NCBI RefSeq assembly: GCF_900103475.1
Contig: NZ_FNHG01000003.1
Location: forward strand, 164,254 to 228,253
Length of the DNA stretch: 64,000 nucleotides
Direction of reading: 5' to 3'
Source: Maricaulis salignorans
GTDB taxonomy: Bacteria; Pseudomonadota; Alphaproteobacteria; Caulobacterales; Maricaulaceae
Shown here: positions 8,747 to 17,165 of the stretch, piece after piece
Numbering within the stretch: position 1 is the stretch's first letter
Layout of the letters: each line of letters starts with the position of its first letter
The notes under the pieces: model-generated
Database searches by the model: none
What the model was told of the DNA's origin: nothing
The model's input: the letters and a program-made list of their open reading frames with translations, nothing else
Position numbers and translations under genes: made by a program

Positions 8747-9909
8747 CCAGTTTTGATCCCAAAATGATGACCTCCCCTTCCCGCGAATCCCTCACCGCCC
8801 AGGCGATGCACGCCATCGACGCCGCCACCGGTGCCGTGATCCCGCCGATCCATCCGGCGACGACCTTTGCGCGTGATGCCGATAATCAGCTGATCGGCGA
8901 GACGGATTATCGCCGCCCGGCCGGGCCGAATGAATTCCAGGCTGCCCGGGTGCTGGCGATGCTGGAGGGCGCACCGGAGGCCAAACTCTTCGCATCCGGC
9001 ATGGCGGCGATTGCGGCGGTGGTCGAGAGTGTGCCGACGGACGGCCATGTCGTGGCGCAGAGCGAGATGTATTATGGCGCCAAGGCGCTGCTCCAACGCG
9101 CCGCCGCCAAGGGGCGGATCACGCTTGATCTGGTTTCGCCGGGCGATACCGCGGCGCTGAAAGCCGCCTGCAAGCCCGGCACCGATCTGGTGTGGATTGA
9201 AAGCCCGGCCAACCCGTCCTGGGCGATTGTCGATATTGCGGCGAGCGCCGAAATTGCCCATGCGGCGGGCGCGACGCTGGCGATCGACTCAACCTGTGCC
9301 CCGCCCTGCACCACCCAGGCGCTGAGCCTGGGCGCCGATATCGTGATGCATTCGGCGACGAAATATATCAACGGCCATTCCGATGTGCTCGCCGGCGTTC
9401 TGGCCACACGTGAGCTCAATGATCGCTGGGCCAAGATCACCGAGATCCATACCCGCACCGGCGCCATTCCCGGCGCTTTCGAGACCTGGCTGATGCTGCG
9501 CGGTCTGCGTACGCTGTGGGTCCGGTTTGCCCGCCAGAGCGAAACCGCGATGTTCCTGGCCGAGAAACTTTCCGGCCACCCGGCTCTGGACGCCGTGCTC
9601 TATCCCGGCCTGCCAAGCCATCCCGGCCACGCCATCGCGGCGCGCCAGATGACGGACGGGTTTGGCGGCCTGTTCTCGCTGCGGCTCAAGGGCGGCTATG
9701 ACGCGGCGCGCAAGCTGGCTTCGGGCACAAAGCTCTTCATTCAGGCCACTTCGGTGGGCGGGGTGGAAAGTCTGATCGAGCATCGCAAGCCCATCGAGGG
9801 TCCCGCCAGTCCGACACCGGATGATCTGGTGCGCGTTTCGGTCGGGCTGGAACGGGCCGAGGATTTGCTCGCCGATCTGGAGCAAGCGCTGGCACCGGCG
9901 CAGGGCTGA
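8743..9909 (+). CDS. Cystathionine gamma-synthase/lyase family PLP enzyme
   Basis: A 388-residue fold-I PLP enzyme of the Cys/Met metabolism family. Visible: PPIHPATTFARDAD near residue 35, YRRPAGPNEF near 58, the FASGMAAIAAV segment near 86 and the PLP-lysine motif HSATKYINGHSDVLAG around residue 205, with VWIESPANPSW and AIDSTCAPPC before it. It could be cystathionine gamma-synthase, beta- or gamma-lyase, or a sulfhydrylase; sequence alone does not decide. The only neighbour in its operon is the HEPN-like gene, which it overlaps by four bases. Confidence 0.88.
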   Translation: MTSFDPKMMTSPSRESLTAQAMHAIDAATGAVIPPIHPATTFARDADNQLIGETDYRRPAGPNEFQAARVLAMLEGAPEAKLFASGMAAIAAVVESVPTDGHVVAQSEMYYGAKALLQRAAAKGRITLDLVSPGDTAALKAACKPGTDLVWIESPANPSWAIVDIAASAEIAHAAGATLAIDSTCAPPCTTQALSLGADIVMHSATKYINGHSDVLAGVLATRELNDRWAKITEIHTRTGAIPGAFETWLMLRGLRTLWVRFARQSETAMFLAEKLSGHPALDAVLYPGLPSHPGHAIAARQMTDGFGGLFSLRLKGGYDAARKLASGTKLFIQATSVGGVESLIEHRKPIEGPASPTPDDLVRVSVGLERAEDLLADLEQALAPAQG

Positions 9910-10064
9910 CCCAAAGGTCAGCCCTATATATTGAGAGCATTCCGTAGCATTCCACTACATGTTGACGGTTTAAGCTTGCGCCCCGATCAGCATCGGGCGT
10001 AACGTCTGCCCTATGTTGTGGTTCAAGTGCGTAGTTTTCCAATAAACACTCTGGGGAGAAACTC

Positions 10065-10391
10065 ATGTCACTGGACAAGATCATCTGGGCCATCGGGGCC
10101 GTCGTCGCGATTATCTTCGCCTTCGTCAGTTTCGAAATGGCCGGCCTCATCCTGGCCATTCTCGGCCTGGTTTGCGGCTTCTTCATCAAGGGCGATCATC
10201 GCCGCGCTGTCATCCTGGCCGCCATTTTCCTTGCGGTCGGCGGGGCTTCAGCCCTGGGCGCCATCCCGACGGTTGGCACCTATCTGACCGCGATCTTCAG
10301 CAATTACGGCGCCGTATTGTCCGCCGCATCGCTGATGGTGATCGTCATGGCCACGGCCGAACGCCTCATTCCCGGCATGTCGAGCGAATAG
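10065..10391 (+). CDS. Small inner-membrane protein
   Basis: A 108-residue hydrophobic protein with about three to four membrane segments (roughly 5-40 as a hairpin, 47-67, 82-101) and no recognised domain. GGGGAG lies six bases before the ATG at 10065, a strong ribosome site. It is monocistronic: a long GC hairpin follows at 10423. Upstream, CCCGAT/ATCGGG (9982-9997) forms a short inverted repeat of unknown role. Confidence 0.7.
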   Translation: MSLDKIIWAIGAVVAIIFAFVSFEMAGLILAILGLVCGFFIKGDHRRAVILAAIFLAVGGASALGAIPTVGTYLTAIFSNYGAVLSAASLMVIVMATAERLIPGMSSE

Positions 10392-10422
10392 GCACCGCCC
10401 CGGTCAGACCAAAGACCGCGAA

Positions 10423-10448
10423 GAGCTCCGGACCCCGGTCCGGAGCTC
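10423..10448 (+). terminator. Strong hairpin terminator
   Basis: GAGCTCCGGA (10423-10432) pairs perfectly with TCCGGAGCTC (10439-10448), extendable by two more pairs, and is followed by GTTTCGTT. It lies 32 bases after the small membrane protein gene. Confidence 0.75.
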
Positions 10449-10548
10449 GTTTCGTTCCCGGTCCGGCTTGACTGCATCGGCGGCCAAGCCTATCCAGCCC
10501 GCTCAACCAACCGGAGCGTTTATGCGCCTCATACTTGAGTCCTGATAC

Positions 10549-10569
10549 AGCCCGCTGACGCAGCGGGCT
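10549..10569 (+). terminator. Second hairpin in the same gap
   Basis: AGCCCGCT (10549-10556) pairs with AGCGGGCT (10562-10569) around a five-base loop, followed by GGTTTG. It may be a back-up terminator, or an element in the leader of the acetyltransferase gene that starts 68 bases downstream. Confidence 0.45.
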
Positions 10570-10636
10570 GGTTTGAAAACCCCATTCCGCCCGGCCGCCC
10601 CGGCGCGGATCGCTTTTCTATTTCAGGAACAGACCA

Positions 10637-11113
10637 TTGAAAAACACGCAAAATATCCAGCTTCGTCCCGCCACGCCGGACGATGTCGAGCCCCTGACCG
10701 CCCTCTCCTACAAGACGATCCGGGTCAAATATCCCGATATCATCGGGGCCGATATGGTGGAGGGCTACATCGCCTCCGGGGCAGTGCCGCAATACTATCG
10801 TGATCGCAATACCTTCACCCGCGTCGCCGTTCTGGACGGCGAAGTGATCGGGGCCTGCGCCCTGCGCGGCAATGCGGTCGATCTGATGATGGTGACCCTC
10901 GACCATCATCGCAGCGGCGTCGGTTCGGCGCTCCTGTCCGAGGCCGAGACCATCCTGTTCGCCGATCATGGTGAGATCAGCCTCGAGAGCTTCCGGGATA
11001 ACCGGCAAGCGGTCGACTTCTACGCCAAGCATGGCTGGGTGATGCAGGAAGCCTTCACCGACCCCGATTACGGGATCGCGATGGTGCGCATGACCAAGCA
11101 ACGCAAGGACTAG
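10637..11113 (+). CDS. GNAT-family N-acetyltransferase
   Basis: A 158-residue single-domain acetyltransferase. The N-terminus IQLRPATPDDVEPLTAL and the acetyl-CoA loop HHRSGVGSALLSEAE (about residues 92-106, a Q/RxxGxG/A variant) followed by LESFRDNRQAVDFYAKHGW define the fold. The substrate is unknown. The start appears to be a TTG at 10637: no in-frame ATG precedes the conserved first strand. Confidence 0.85.
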   Translation: MKNTQNIQLRPATPDDVEPLTALSYKTIRVKYPDIIGADMVEGYIASGAVPQYYRDRNTFTRVAVLDGEVIGACALRGNAVDLMMVTLDHHRSGVGSALLSEAETILFADHGEISLESFRDNRQAVDFYAKHGWVMQEAFTDPDYGIAMVRMTKQRKD

Positions 11114-11169
11114 GCAGAGGGACCCGGCCTCGCCGCAGGGCGGTGCCGGGTCTTGTCCTGCACCGGCGG

Positions 11170-11799
11170 CTAATCGCCAATCGTGATTGCCGGCAGCGAC
11201 CATTTGAACTGGATGGCGCAGCCACGCAGAACGAAGGCGAACAGGGCCGCACCGATCGTCACCCAGCTCGGATCGAGCCCGAGCGCCATGCCAGTGACAT
11301 AGGCGGCCGCGCCGGCCAGGGCCGCGAGCGCATAGATATCCTCGCGCAGGACCAGGGGCACATCATTGACGATGATATCGCGCAGCAGCCCGCCAAAGGC
11401 GGCACTCATCACGCCAGTGAGCAGCGCAATCGTCCAGTGGGCGCCGGCGTCCAGGCCTGCACGCGCGCCCAGAACACAGAACACCGCCAGCCCGATCGCA
11501 TCGGCCCAGATCAGGACGATGCGGCGTGTCGCCAGCCATTGCGCACCGGGGGCGAGGAAATAGCCCAGCAAGGCGCCGCCGAGCGCGATCCAGAGATATT
11601 TCGGCTCGACAATCCAGTAGACCGGCAATTCGCCCAGCAACACATCGCGCAAGGTACCGCCGCCCATGCCGGCGACGGCCCCGAGGATCGCGGCACCGAA
11701 AGGGTCGAGTGATTTGCGCGCAGCCAGCATGCCGCCGGAGAAGGCGAAAAAGCCGATCCCGGCGAAATCGAGGATCAGGAAGACGGTGCCGACATTCAT
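11170..11799 (-). CDS. TRIC-type (UPF0126/YadS) cation channel protein
   Basis: A 209-residue membrane protein with two homologous three-helix repeats, each with its Gly-rich kink: GAVAGMGGGTLRDVLLGELP and, in the second half, GVMSAAFGGLLRDIIVNDVP. Bacterial members of this family are homologues of trimeric intracellular cation channels. I use the ATG at 11799 (MNVGTVFLILDFAG), since the longer frame adds an atypical leader. Its start overlaps the stop of the upstream membrane gene by four bases, so they are coupled. Confidence 0.88.
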   Translation of the reverse strand: MNVGTVFLILDFAGIGFFAFSGGMLAARKSLDPFGAAILGAVAGMGGGTLRDVLLGELPVYWIVEPKYLWIALGGALLGYFLAPGAQWLATRRIVLIWADAIGLAVFCVLGARAGLDAGAHWTIALLTGVMSAAFGGLLRDIIVNDVPLVLREDIYALAALAGAAAYVTGMALGLDPSWVTIGAALFAFVLRGCAIQFKWSLPAITIGD

Positions 11800-12350
11800 G
11801 CCTGTGACGTCCTGTGTGCACGGACCAGAACGCGCCGTGCCTGCTCGAAAATCAGCAGATCGGCCAGATCGCGGGCACGCCAGGCCGCCGCCATCAAAAC
11901 CCCGACCGCGATCGCCCACACCCCCAAAATCACGATCACGGAATCGATTTGGCTGAAGCCGAGCCGGGTCCAGATTTCCGGATCGATCTCATTGATCCCG
12001 ATGGTTGCACCAACTGGCAGGGTCACCATCAACAGGGCATAGGCTCGAAAGGTCCGGTCAACCTTTCCGGCATTCAGCTCGGCATAGGTCTTGAGAAAGT
12101 CGATCTGGGCGTCATCCAGCCCGCCAAGCAGGCCCAGTCCGATCTTCCAGTGGCTCGCCTGTGTGAGCGGCGTGAGCTGGTCATTGCCGAAATGGTGCAG
12201 GCTGCGCCGCGAGAAACCGGCAAACAGGATCAGGCGCAATGTGGTGAAGTTCCGGGTCAGCCGCTCCCACACGCCCATCGCCATGGCGTCGGTGCGGATC
12301 AAACCGGTCGCGTCAGCCGTCCTGGTTGAGGTCATCTCATCGTCTTTCAT
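11796..12350 (-). CDS. Hypothetical membrane protein
   Basis: A 184-residue protein with no family I can name. Two hydrophobic segments lie at about 105-125 and 137-158; the first 100 residues are soluble and contain a helical stretch around DDAQIDFLKTYAELNAGKVDRTF. The C-terminus is basic. It overlaps the DUF389 gene upstream and the TRIC gene downstream by four bases each, so the three form a membrane-protein operon. The start may instead be the Met six codons in. Confidence 0.75.
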   Translation of the reverse strand: MKDDEMTSTRTADATGLIRTDAMAMGVWERLTRNFTTLRLILFAGFSRRSLHHFGNDQLTPLTQASHWKIGLGLLGGLDDAQIDFLKTYAELNAGKVDRTFRAYALLMVTLPVGATIGINEIDPEIWTRLGFSQIDSVIVILGVWAIAVGVLMAAAWRARDLADLLIFEQARRVLVRAHRTSQA

Positions 12351-13369
12351 GACCGCGGCACACCCGGCACTTCGGGCACACCCGGAACCGTCAAATACAC
12401 CGCCACTGCGGTCAGCGCCACGATCAGCACCGCCCAGACGGCAGCATTGATATAGACCGAGCGCTTGGCCGAGCGGCGCTCCAGCCAGGTGCGCGGCCGC
12501 ACGCCCTTGAAGAAGAAGACCAGCAGGGCTGCCAGATTGACGCTGACAATATTGATCATCAGCAAGAGGCCCGCGCGCGCGGCGAGGGAGAACTCACCCG
12601 AGCCGGCAAACAGGCCGGTCGATGCCGCGGGCGGCAATAGCGCCACGGCAACCATCACCCCGACCAGGGTCGACGGCAGGCCGGCGACGATGGAGAGCGC
12701 CGCAGCCGCACCGGAGGCCAGCGCCAGCGCCGTCGAGTCGAGCCCGACTATCGTGCGATTGGTCAGTTCGGCCGAGCCGAGATTGACGTCGAAGACCAGA
12801 CCGATCACGACCGAGATCGCCATGCCGAGAAACAGGCCCGACAGCGCCGTGCGCGTGGCCTTGGTCATCAAGGCGAAATCACCCAGCGCCGAGCCAAGGG
12901 CGAAGGCCAGAATCGGTCCCAGCAGGGGGGCAATCACCATCGCGCCAATCACGGCGGCGACATTGTCGGCGGCGAGGCCGAACACGACCACAATGGTCGA
13001 GAGCGTGGTCAGGATCAGGAAATCGCGATCGAGCTTGGTGCCGGCCTGGATGTCCTGATAAATCTCCTCGCGCAGCGCGACCGTACGGATCTTTTTCTTC
13101 ACCTCGGGATCGGGCTCGGCCTCGAGCTTCGGCAGGCTGGCCTCGACCGGCAAGACCACCAGGCGCCAGCCCTCCTGATGCTCCAGCATGGTGGAAATCG
13201 TGTCGAGGGCCTTCTGGCCGTCGCCTTCATTGAACACCATACGCATCAGCCGCCGTCCGCCGCTATCGACATCGGTCAGGCTGCAATCGAGCGGATTGGT
13301 CGCGAGTACCGCCTGATGCACAGGCCCGACCCGGTCGCCATCGTCCATGCTCAGTTCAAACAGGCGCAT
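12347..13369 (-). CDS. DUF389 family membrane protein (TIGR00341-like)
   Basis: A 340-residue protein. Residues 1-90 form a soluble ferredoxin-like domain with MRLFELSM and a LVVLPVEAS strand; from about 120 on there are six or more membrane segments, including GAMVIAPLLGPILAFALGSA and STLVGVMVAVALLPPAA, both typical of DUF389. The family has no agreed function. A Pro/Val repeat (PGVPEVPGVP) ends the protein. It opens a coupled operon with the 184-residue membrane protein and the TRIC channel, which hints at shared ion or small-solute transport, by inference only. Confidence 0.88.
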   Translation of the reverse strand: MRLFELSMDDGDRVGPVHQAVLATNPLDCSLTDVDSGGRRLMRMVFNEGDGQKALDTISTMLEHQEGWRLVVLPVEASLPKLEAEPDPEVKKKIRTVALREEIYQDIQAGTKLDRDFLILTTLSTIVVVFGLAADNVAAVIGAMVIAPLLGPILAFALGSALGDFALMTKATRTALSGLFLGMAISVVIGLVFDVNLGSAELTNRTIVGLDSTALALASGAAAALSIVAGLPSTLVGVMVAVALLPPAASTGLFAGSGEFSLAARAGLLLMINIVSVNLAALLVFFFKGVRPRTWLERRSAKRSVYINAAVWAVLIVALTAVAVYLTVPGVPEVPGVPRS

Positions 13370-13373
13370 GGCG

Positions 13374-14243
13374 TCAGCCCTTCCCTGGGAAATCGAGGCG
13401 GAAGATCAGGCTCGACGTGTCCCAGCGACTGCCGCCCGCGTCCTGAATTTCGGCGTAGAACTGGTCGACCATGCCCGTGACCGGAAGTTCGGCGCCATTG
13501 CGGCCCGCCTCATCCAGCGTGATGCGCAAATCCTTGCGCATCCAGTCAACGGCGAAGCCATAGTCGAACTTGCCGGCGACCATCGTCTCCCAGCGATTTT
13601 CCATCTGCCAGGACTGGGCTGCCCCTTTCGAGATCGCACCGATCACCTTGGCCGGATCGAGCCCCGCACGCTTTGCGAAATTGAGACCTTCCGACAGGCC
13701 CTGGACGATGCCGGCGATGCAGATCTGGTTGACCATTTTGGCCAATTGTCCCGAACCGGCCGGGCCGATCAGCGAGGCCGCCTTGGCATAGGCGGCCATC
13801 ACCGGCTCCGCGCGGGCGAAATCAGCCTCGCTGCCGCCACACATAATGGTCAATTGCCCGTTCTCGGCGCCGGCCTGGCCCCCCGATACCGGCGCATCGA
13901 CAAAGCCGATACCGGCCTCGCGGGCCTGGGCATCAAGCTCGCGCGCCAGTTCCGCGGAGGCAGTCGTGTGATCCACCAGAATGGCGCCGCGCTGCATGGC
14001 CGGAATCACCTGCTCAGCGACAAGGCGTACATCGGGATCATCGCCCAGGCAGAAGAAGACGAAATCGGCACCGGCGACAGCGGCCTGCGGCGTCGCTGCG
14101 GCCTGCCCTGCATGGCGGCTCGCCCAGGCATCCGCCTTGGCGGCGGTCCGGTTCCAGACTCTGACCTCATGCCCGGCCTTCACCAGATGGCCCGCCATCG
14201 GAAAGCCCATCACGCCAAGACCCAAAAATGCGCACCGTGCCAT
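13374..14243 (-). CDS. 3-hydroxyisobutyrate dehydrogenase-like NAD(P) oxidoreductase
   Basis: A 289-residue beta-hydroxyacid dehydrogenase. FLGLGVMGFPMAGHL (about 5-19) is the Rossmann motif, FVDAPVSGGQAGAENG (about 113-128) the substrate signature and GSGQLAKMVNQICIAG holds the catalytic Lys. Substrates in the family include 3-hydroxyisobutyrate, tartronate semialdehyde and gamma-hydroxybutyrate; I cannot tell which. It ends four bases before the DUF389 gene, so may share its transcript. The ATG at 14243 fits the family; an extended frame overlaps the divergent acylase promoter. Confidence 0.88.
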   Translation of the reverse strand: MARCAFLGLGVMGFPMAGHLVKAGHEVRVWNRTAAKADAWASRHAGQAAATPQAAVAGADFVFFCLGDDPDVRLVAEQVIPAMQRGAILVDHTTASAELARELDAQAREAGIGFVDAPVSGGQAGAENGQLTIMCGGSEADFARAEPVMAAYAKAASLIGPAGSGQLAKMVNQICIAGIVQGLSEGLNFAKRAGLDPAKVIGAISKGAAQSWQMENRWETMVAGKFDYGFAVDWMRKDLRITLDEAGRNGAELPVTGMVDQFYAEIQDAGGSRWDTSSLIFRLDFPGKG

Positions 14244-14304
14244 TGACCACTCCCAATTCAACTTTCCCCTTGCTAGTCTCCCGCGCACAGGGGAGCAAGT
14301 CATC

Positions 14305-16632
14305 ATGATCAAATCCGTATTGCGCATCGGCGGCATCGCTGCCGGCCTTCTTGTCGCGGCGATAATCGTCTTCGCGCTCGTCTTCGCCAACCGGCTCTAC
14401 GCCTCGCTGCCACAGACCAGCGGCACGCTTGAACTGGCGGGACTGGACGCGCCCACCGATATCGTGCGCGACAGCTATGGCGTGCCCCATATTTTCGCGA
14501 GCAATTCCCACGACGCCTATTTCGCCCTCGGCACGGCCCATGCCCAGGACCGGATGTGGCAGATGGAGATTACCCGCCGCGCGATTCGCGGTCGGCTTGC
14601 CGAAATTCTCGGCCCCGATGCGCTGGATACGGATATTTTCTTCCGGACCATGGGGCTGGCCAGTGTTGCCGAGGAAACGATCGGTAATCTGCCCGCCGAC
14701 GTGCAGGCCGCCCTGGACGCCTATAGCGATGGCGTCAACGCCGTCATCACCGCACCGGGCTATGTTGCCCCGCCGGAATACCAGATCCTGATGGTCGCAC
14801 CGGAGCCGTGGACACCCGCCGACACCGTCACCGTCTTCAAGGCCATCGCGCTCGACCTGTTCGGAAATGCCTTCCAGGAACCGGCCCGCAGCGCGCTCGA
14901 AGCCGCGCTCGGCGCCGAGCGCACCGAGGAATTCATTGGCCGCTATCCCGCCGACGCGCCGCGTTCGCTAAGCATGGCCGATCTGGGCCTGACGGATGCG
15001 CCTGCCCCGGCTGCTGTCGAGAGCCCGCCGCCCGCCATCGGTCCGGAAGATCCCGGCCGCGACGGTTCCAATAACTGGGTTCTGGCCGCCAGCCGCACCA
15101 CGACGGGCGCGCCCATCCTGGCCAATGACCCGCATCTGGGCCTGCGGGCGCCGGATATCTGGTATCTGGCCCGCGTGACCACGCCGCAGGGCTCCACCGT
15201 GGGTGCCACCCTGCCCGGCACGCCTTTCGTGACGCTCGGACGCAATGACCATATCGCCTGGGGTTTTACCAATACCGGGCCCGATGTAGGTGATTTGCAT
15301 CCCGCGACCCAGGCCGATGTCACCGGCACGCGCGACGAGATCATCCAGGTGCGCTTTGGCGATGATGTCACCATCACGCGCCGCGAAACCGCCACCGGCC
15401 CGGTGCTCGACCCCGAACATTTCGACTACGCCCTGCCCGATGGTGCCGATTTCTTTGCTCTGCAATGGATGCTCGACGAGCCCGATGACGGCACGCCCGG
15501 CGTCGGCATGGCAATCGCCGATGGTCGCGGCTGGGATGATTTCGTGGACGCGGTGCGCAGTTTCGTGGCGCCGCAACAGAGCATGGTGTTTGCCGCCACG
15601 GATGGCGATATCGGCTTCTACGCCCCGGCCCGCATTCCGGTCCGCGACGCCGCCGGCGCGTGGGTCTCGACCATTCCCTTCGATGAACTGCCGCACACAC
15701 GCAATCCCGGGCGCGGCTTCATCGCCACGGCCAACAACATGATCGTGCCGGACAATTACCCGCATCACCTGTCCAGCGAATGGTATGGCGTCAGCCGCAT
15801 TCGCCGGATTTATCATGGCATCGAAGCACAGCCGCGCCATGATCTCGACAGCCTGCAGGCGCTGCAGGTCGACACGGTCTCCGACATGGCCCTGCGCATC
15901 CTGCCGGTCCTGCGGACCGCCGAACCCCTGACGACCGCCGGGCAGGACGCCCTCGCCCTGTTGCAGGACTGGGATGCCGACATGGCCGTCGACCGGCCGG
16001 AACCGCTGATCTATTCAGCCTGGATGGTCGAGTTGCAGCGGCGCGTCTATGCCGATGAACTCGGGACGCAATTCAATCGCTGGTATGCGGATCGGCGTGT
16101 CTTCATGATGGATGTCCTGACTGGCGATCTGGGCCATTGGTGCGACAATATCCTCACCGATGATATCGAGACCTGCCATGAATTGCTGGGGGCTTCGCTC
16201 GACGATGCCGTCGCCAATACGGTGGCCTCCCAGGGCCGCAATATCGCGTCCTGGCAGTGGGGCGATGTGCATTATGCGCGCAGCGACCATACGCCCTTCT
16301 CCAGCTTCCCGATCCTGAAGGACTGGTTCACCATCACCACACCGGTGCCGGGCGACGGGTCGACGGTCAATGTCGCGCCCTTCTCCTTCCGCCAGTCCGG
16401 CTATGCCGTGACCCACGCTGCCTCATACCGCTCGCTGTATGATCTGTCGGATCTGGACAATTCGCGCTTCATGATCACGACCGGCCAGTCGGGCAATGTG
16501 CTCTCACGCCATTATGACGATCTGGCACCGCTTTGGGGCCGGGGCGAATATGTCCAGGTGCGCACAGACTGGACGCCGGAGACAATGCCCGACGGTGCCC
16601 GTCGGCTGCGGCTTCAGCCCGCCTCGCCGTAA
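14305..16632 (+). CDS. Penicillin-acylase family Ntn hydrolase, membrane-anchored
   Basis: A 775-residue precursor. Residues 8-28 are one hydrophobic segment, probably an uncleaved anchor placing the enzyme in the periplasm. The alpha region contains DSYGVPHIFA and GTAHAQDRMWQME; after a Pro/Ala-rich linker, GSNNWVLA marks autocleavage before Ser255, the N-terminal nucleophile of the beta chain. TNTGPDVGDL and the C-terminal HAASYRSLYDLSD segment follow as in the family. Members cleave penicillin G, acyl-homoserine lactones or cyclic lipopeptide amides; the substrate here is unknown. GGGGAG precedes the ATG at 14305. The 3' end overlaps the convergent flavin reductase gene by 19 bases. Confidence 0.92.
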   Translation: MIKSVLRIGGIAAGLLVAAIIVFALVFANRLYASLPQTSGTLELAGLDAPTDIVRDSYGVPHIFASNSHDAYFALGTAHAQDRMWQMEITRRAIRGRLAEILGPDALDTDIFFRTMGLASVAEETIGNLPADVQAALDAYSDGVNAVITAPGYVAPPEYQILMVAPEPWTPADTVTVFKAIALDLFGNAFQEPARSALEAALGAERTEEFIGRYPADAPRSLSMADLGLTDAPAPAAVESPPPAIGPEDPGRDGSNNWVLAASRTTTGAPILANDPHLGLRAPDIWYLARVTTPQGSTVGATLPGTPFVTLGRNDHIAWGFTNTGPDVGDLHPATQADVTGTRDEIIQVRFGDDVTITRRETATGPVLDPEHFDYALPDGADFFALQWMLDEPDDGTPGVGMAIADGRGWDDFVDAVRSFVAPQQSMVFAATDGDIGFYAPARIPVRDAAGAWVSTIPFDELPHTRNPGRGFIATANNMIVPDNYPHHLSSEWYGVSRIRRIYHGIEAQPRHDLDSLQALQVDTVSDMALRILPVLRTAEPLTTAGQDALALLQDWDADMAVDRPEPLIYSAWMVELQRRVYADELGTQFNRWYADRRVFMMDVLTGDLGHWCDNILTDDIETCHELLGASLDDAVANTVASQGRNIASWQWGDVHYARSDHTPFSSFPILKDWFTITTPVPGDGSTVNVAPFSFRQSGYAVTHAASYRSLYDLSDLDNSRFMITTGQSGNVLSRHYDDLAPLWGRGEYVQVRTDWTPETMPDGARRLRLQPASP

Positions 16633-17078
16633 CCGCCGCGCACGAAGACCAGCGAGGGCACGCTCCGCGGCGTATCGAGGGCGATGACCTCACCAATGAT
16701 GATGTCGTGATCACCGCCGGCATGGACAGCATGCTGGCGGCAGACCAGCCGCGCAACGGCGCCGTCAATCAGGGGCGCGACATCGCCGCTCCAGCTCGCA
16801 CCGCACAGAGCGAGATCCGCGTCCTGGGCGCAGGCCTCGGCCATTTCGCGCTGATCATGGGCGAGGATATTGATCGCGTAATCGCGGGCATTGCGCAGCA
16901 GGTCATAGCGATGCGTTGTGCGCTCGATCGACCATAACACCAGCGGTGGGTCGAGCGAGACCGAGGCGAAGGAATTGACCGTCATGCCCAGGGCCGCGCC
17001 ACCGGAATAGGTCGACACAATGGTCACGCCTGTCGGGTAACACCCCAGTGCGTCTCGGAATGCGCGGTTATCAATCAA
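16614..17078 (-). CDS. Flavin reductase-like FMN-binding protein
   Basis: A 154-residue protein of the flavin reductase domain family, which supplies reduced flavin to two-component monooxygenases or binds FMN in related roles. FRDALGCYPTGVTIVST at the N-terminus, GMTVNSFASVSLDPPLVLWSI around residue 31-51 and the HDIIIGEVI stretch near 122 are diagnostic. No partner monooxygenase is next to it. It is divergent from motB, with an 87-base gap that holds the TTAACGTTAA palindrome. Confidence 0.9.
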   Translation of the reverse strand: MIDNRAFRDALGCYPTGVTIVSTYSGGAALGMTVNSFASVSLDPPLVLWSIERTTHRYDLLRNARDYAINILAHDQREMAEACAQDADLALCGASWSGDVAPLIDGAVARLVCRQHAVHAGGDHDIIIGEVIALDTPRSVPSLVFVRGGYGEAG

Positions 17079-17113
17079 AGTCTTCCCTTCGCAGTCCGGC
17101 TCGAAACCTGCCC

Positions 17114-17130
17114 TTAACGTTAACGGTCTA
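17114..17130 (+). promoter_or_regulatory. Palindrome and shared 11-mer upstream of motB
   Basis: TTAACGTTAA (17114-17123) is a perfect palindrome, and TTAACGGTCTA (17120-17130) recurs upstream of hemA on its coding strand. Both lie 35-50 bases before motB. The spacing does not fit the TTAA-N7-TTAA pattern of CtrA, so the binding factor, if any, is open. Confidence 0.35.
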
Positions 17131-17165
17131 CAGGAGTTGGGTTAGATTAAACAAGGTGGGTAGAC

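Noticed and set aside
17114..17130. CtrA binding site upstream of motB
   Set aside because: TTAA half-sites are two bases apart rather than seven; only a weak resemblance, so reported just as a palindrome.
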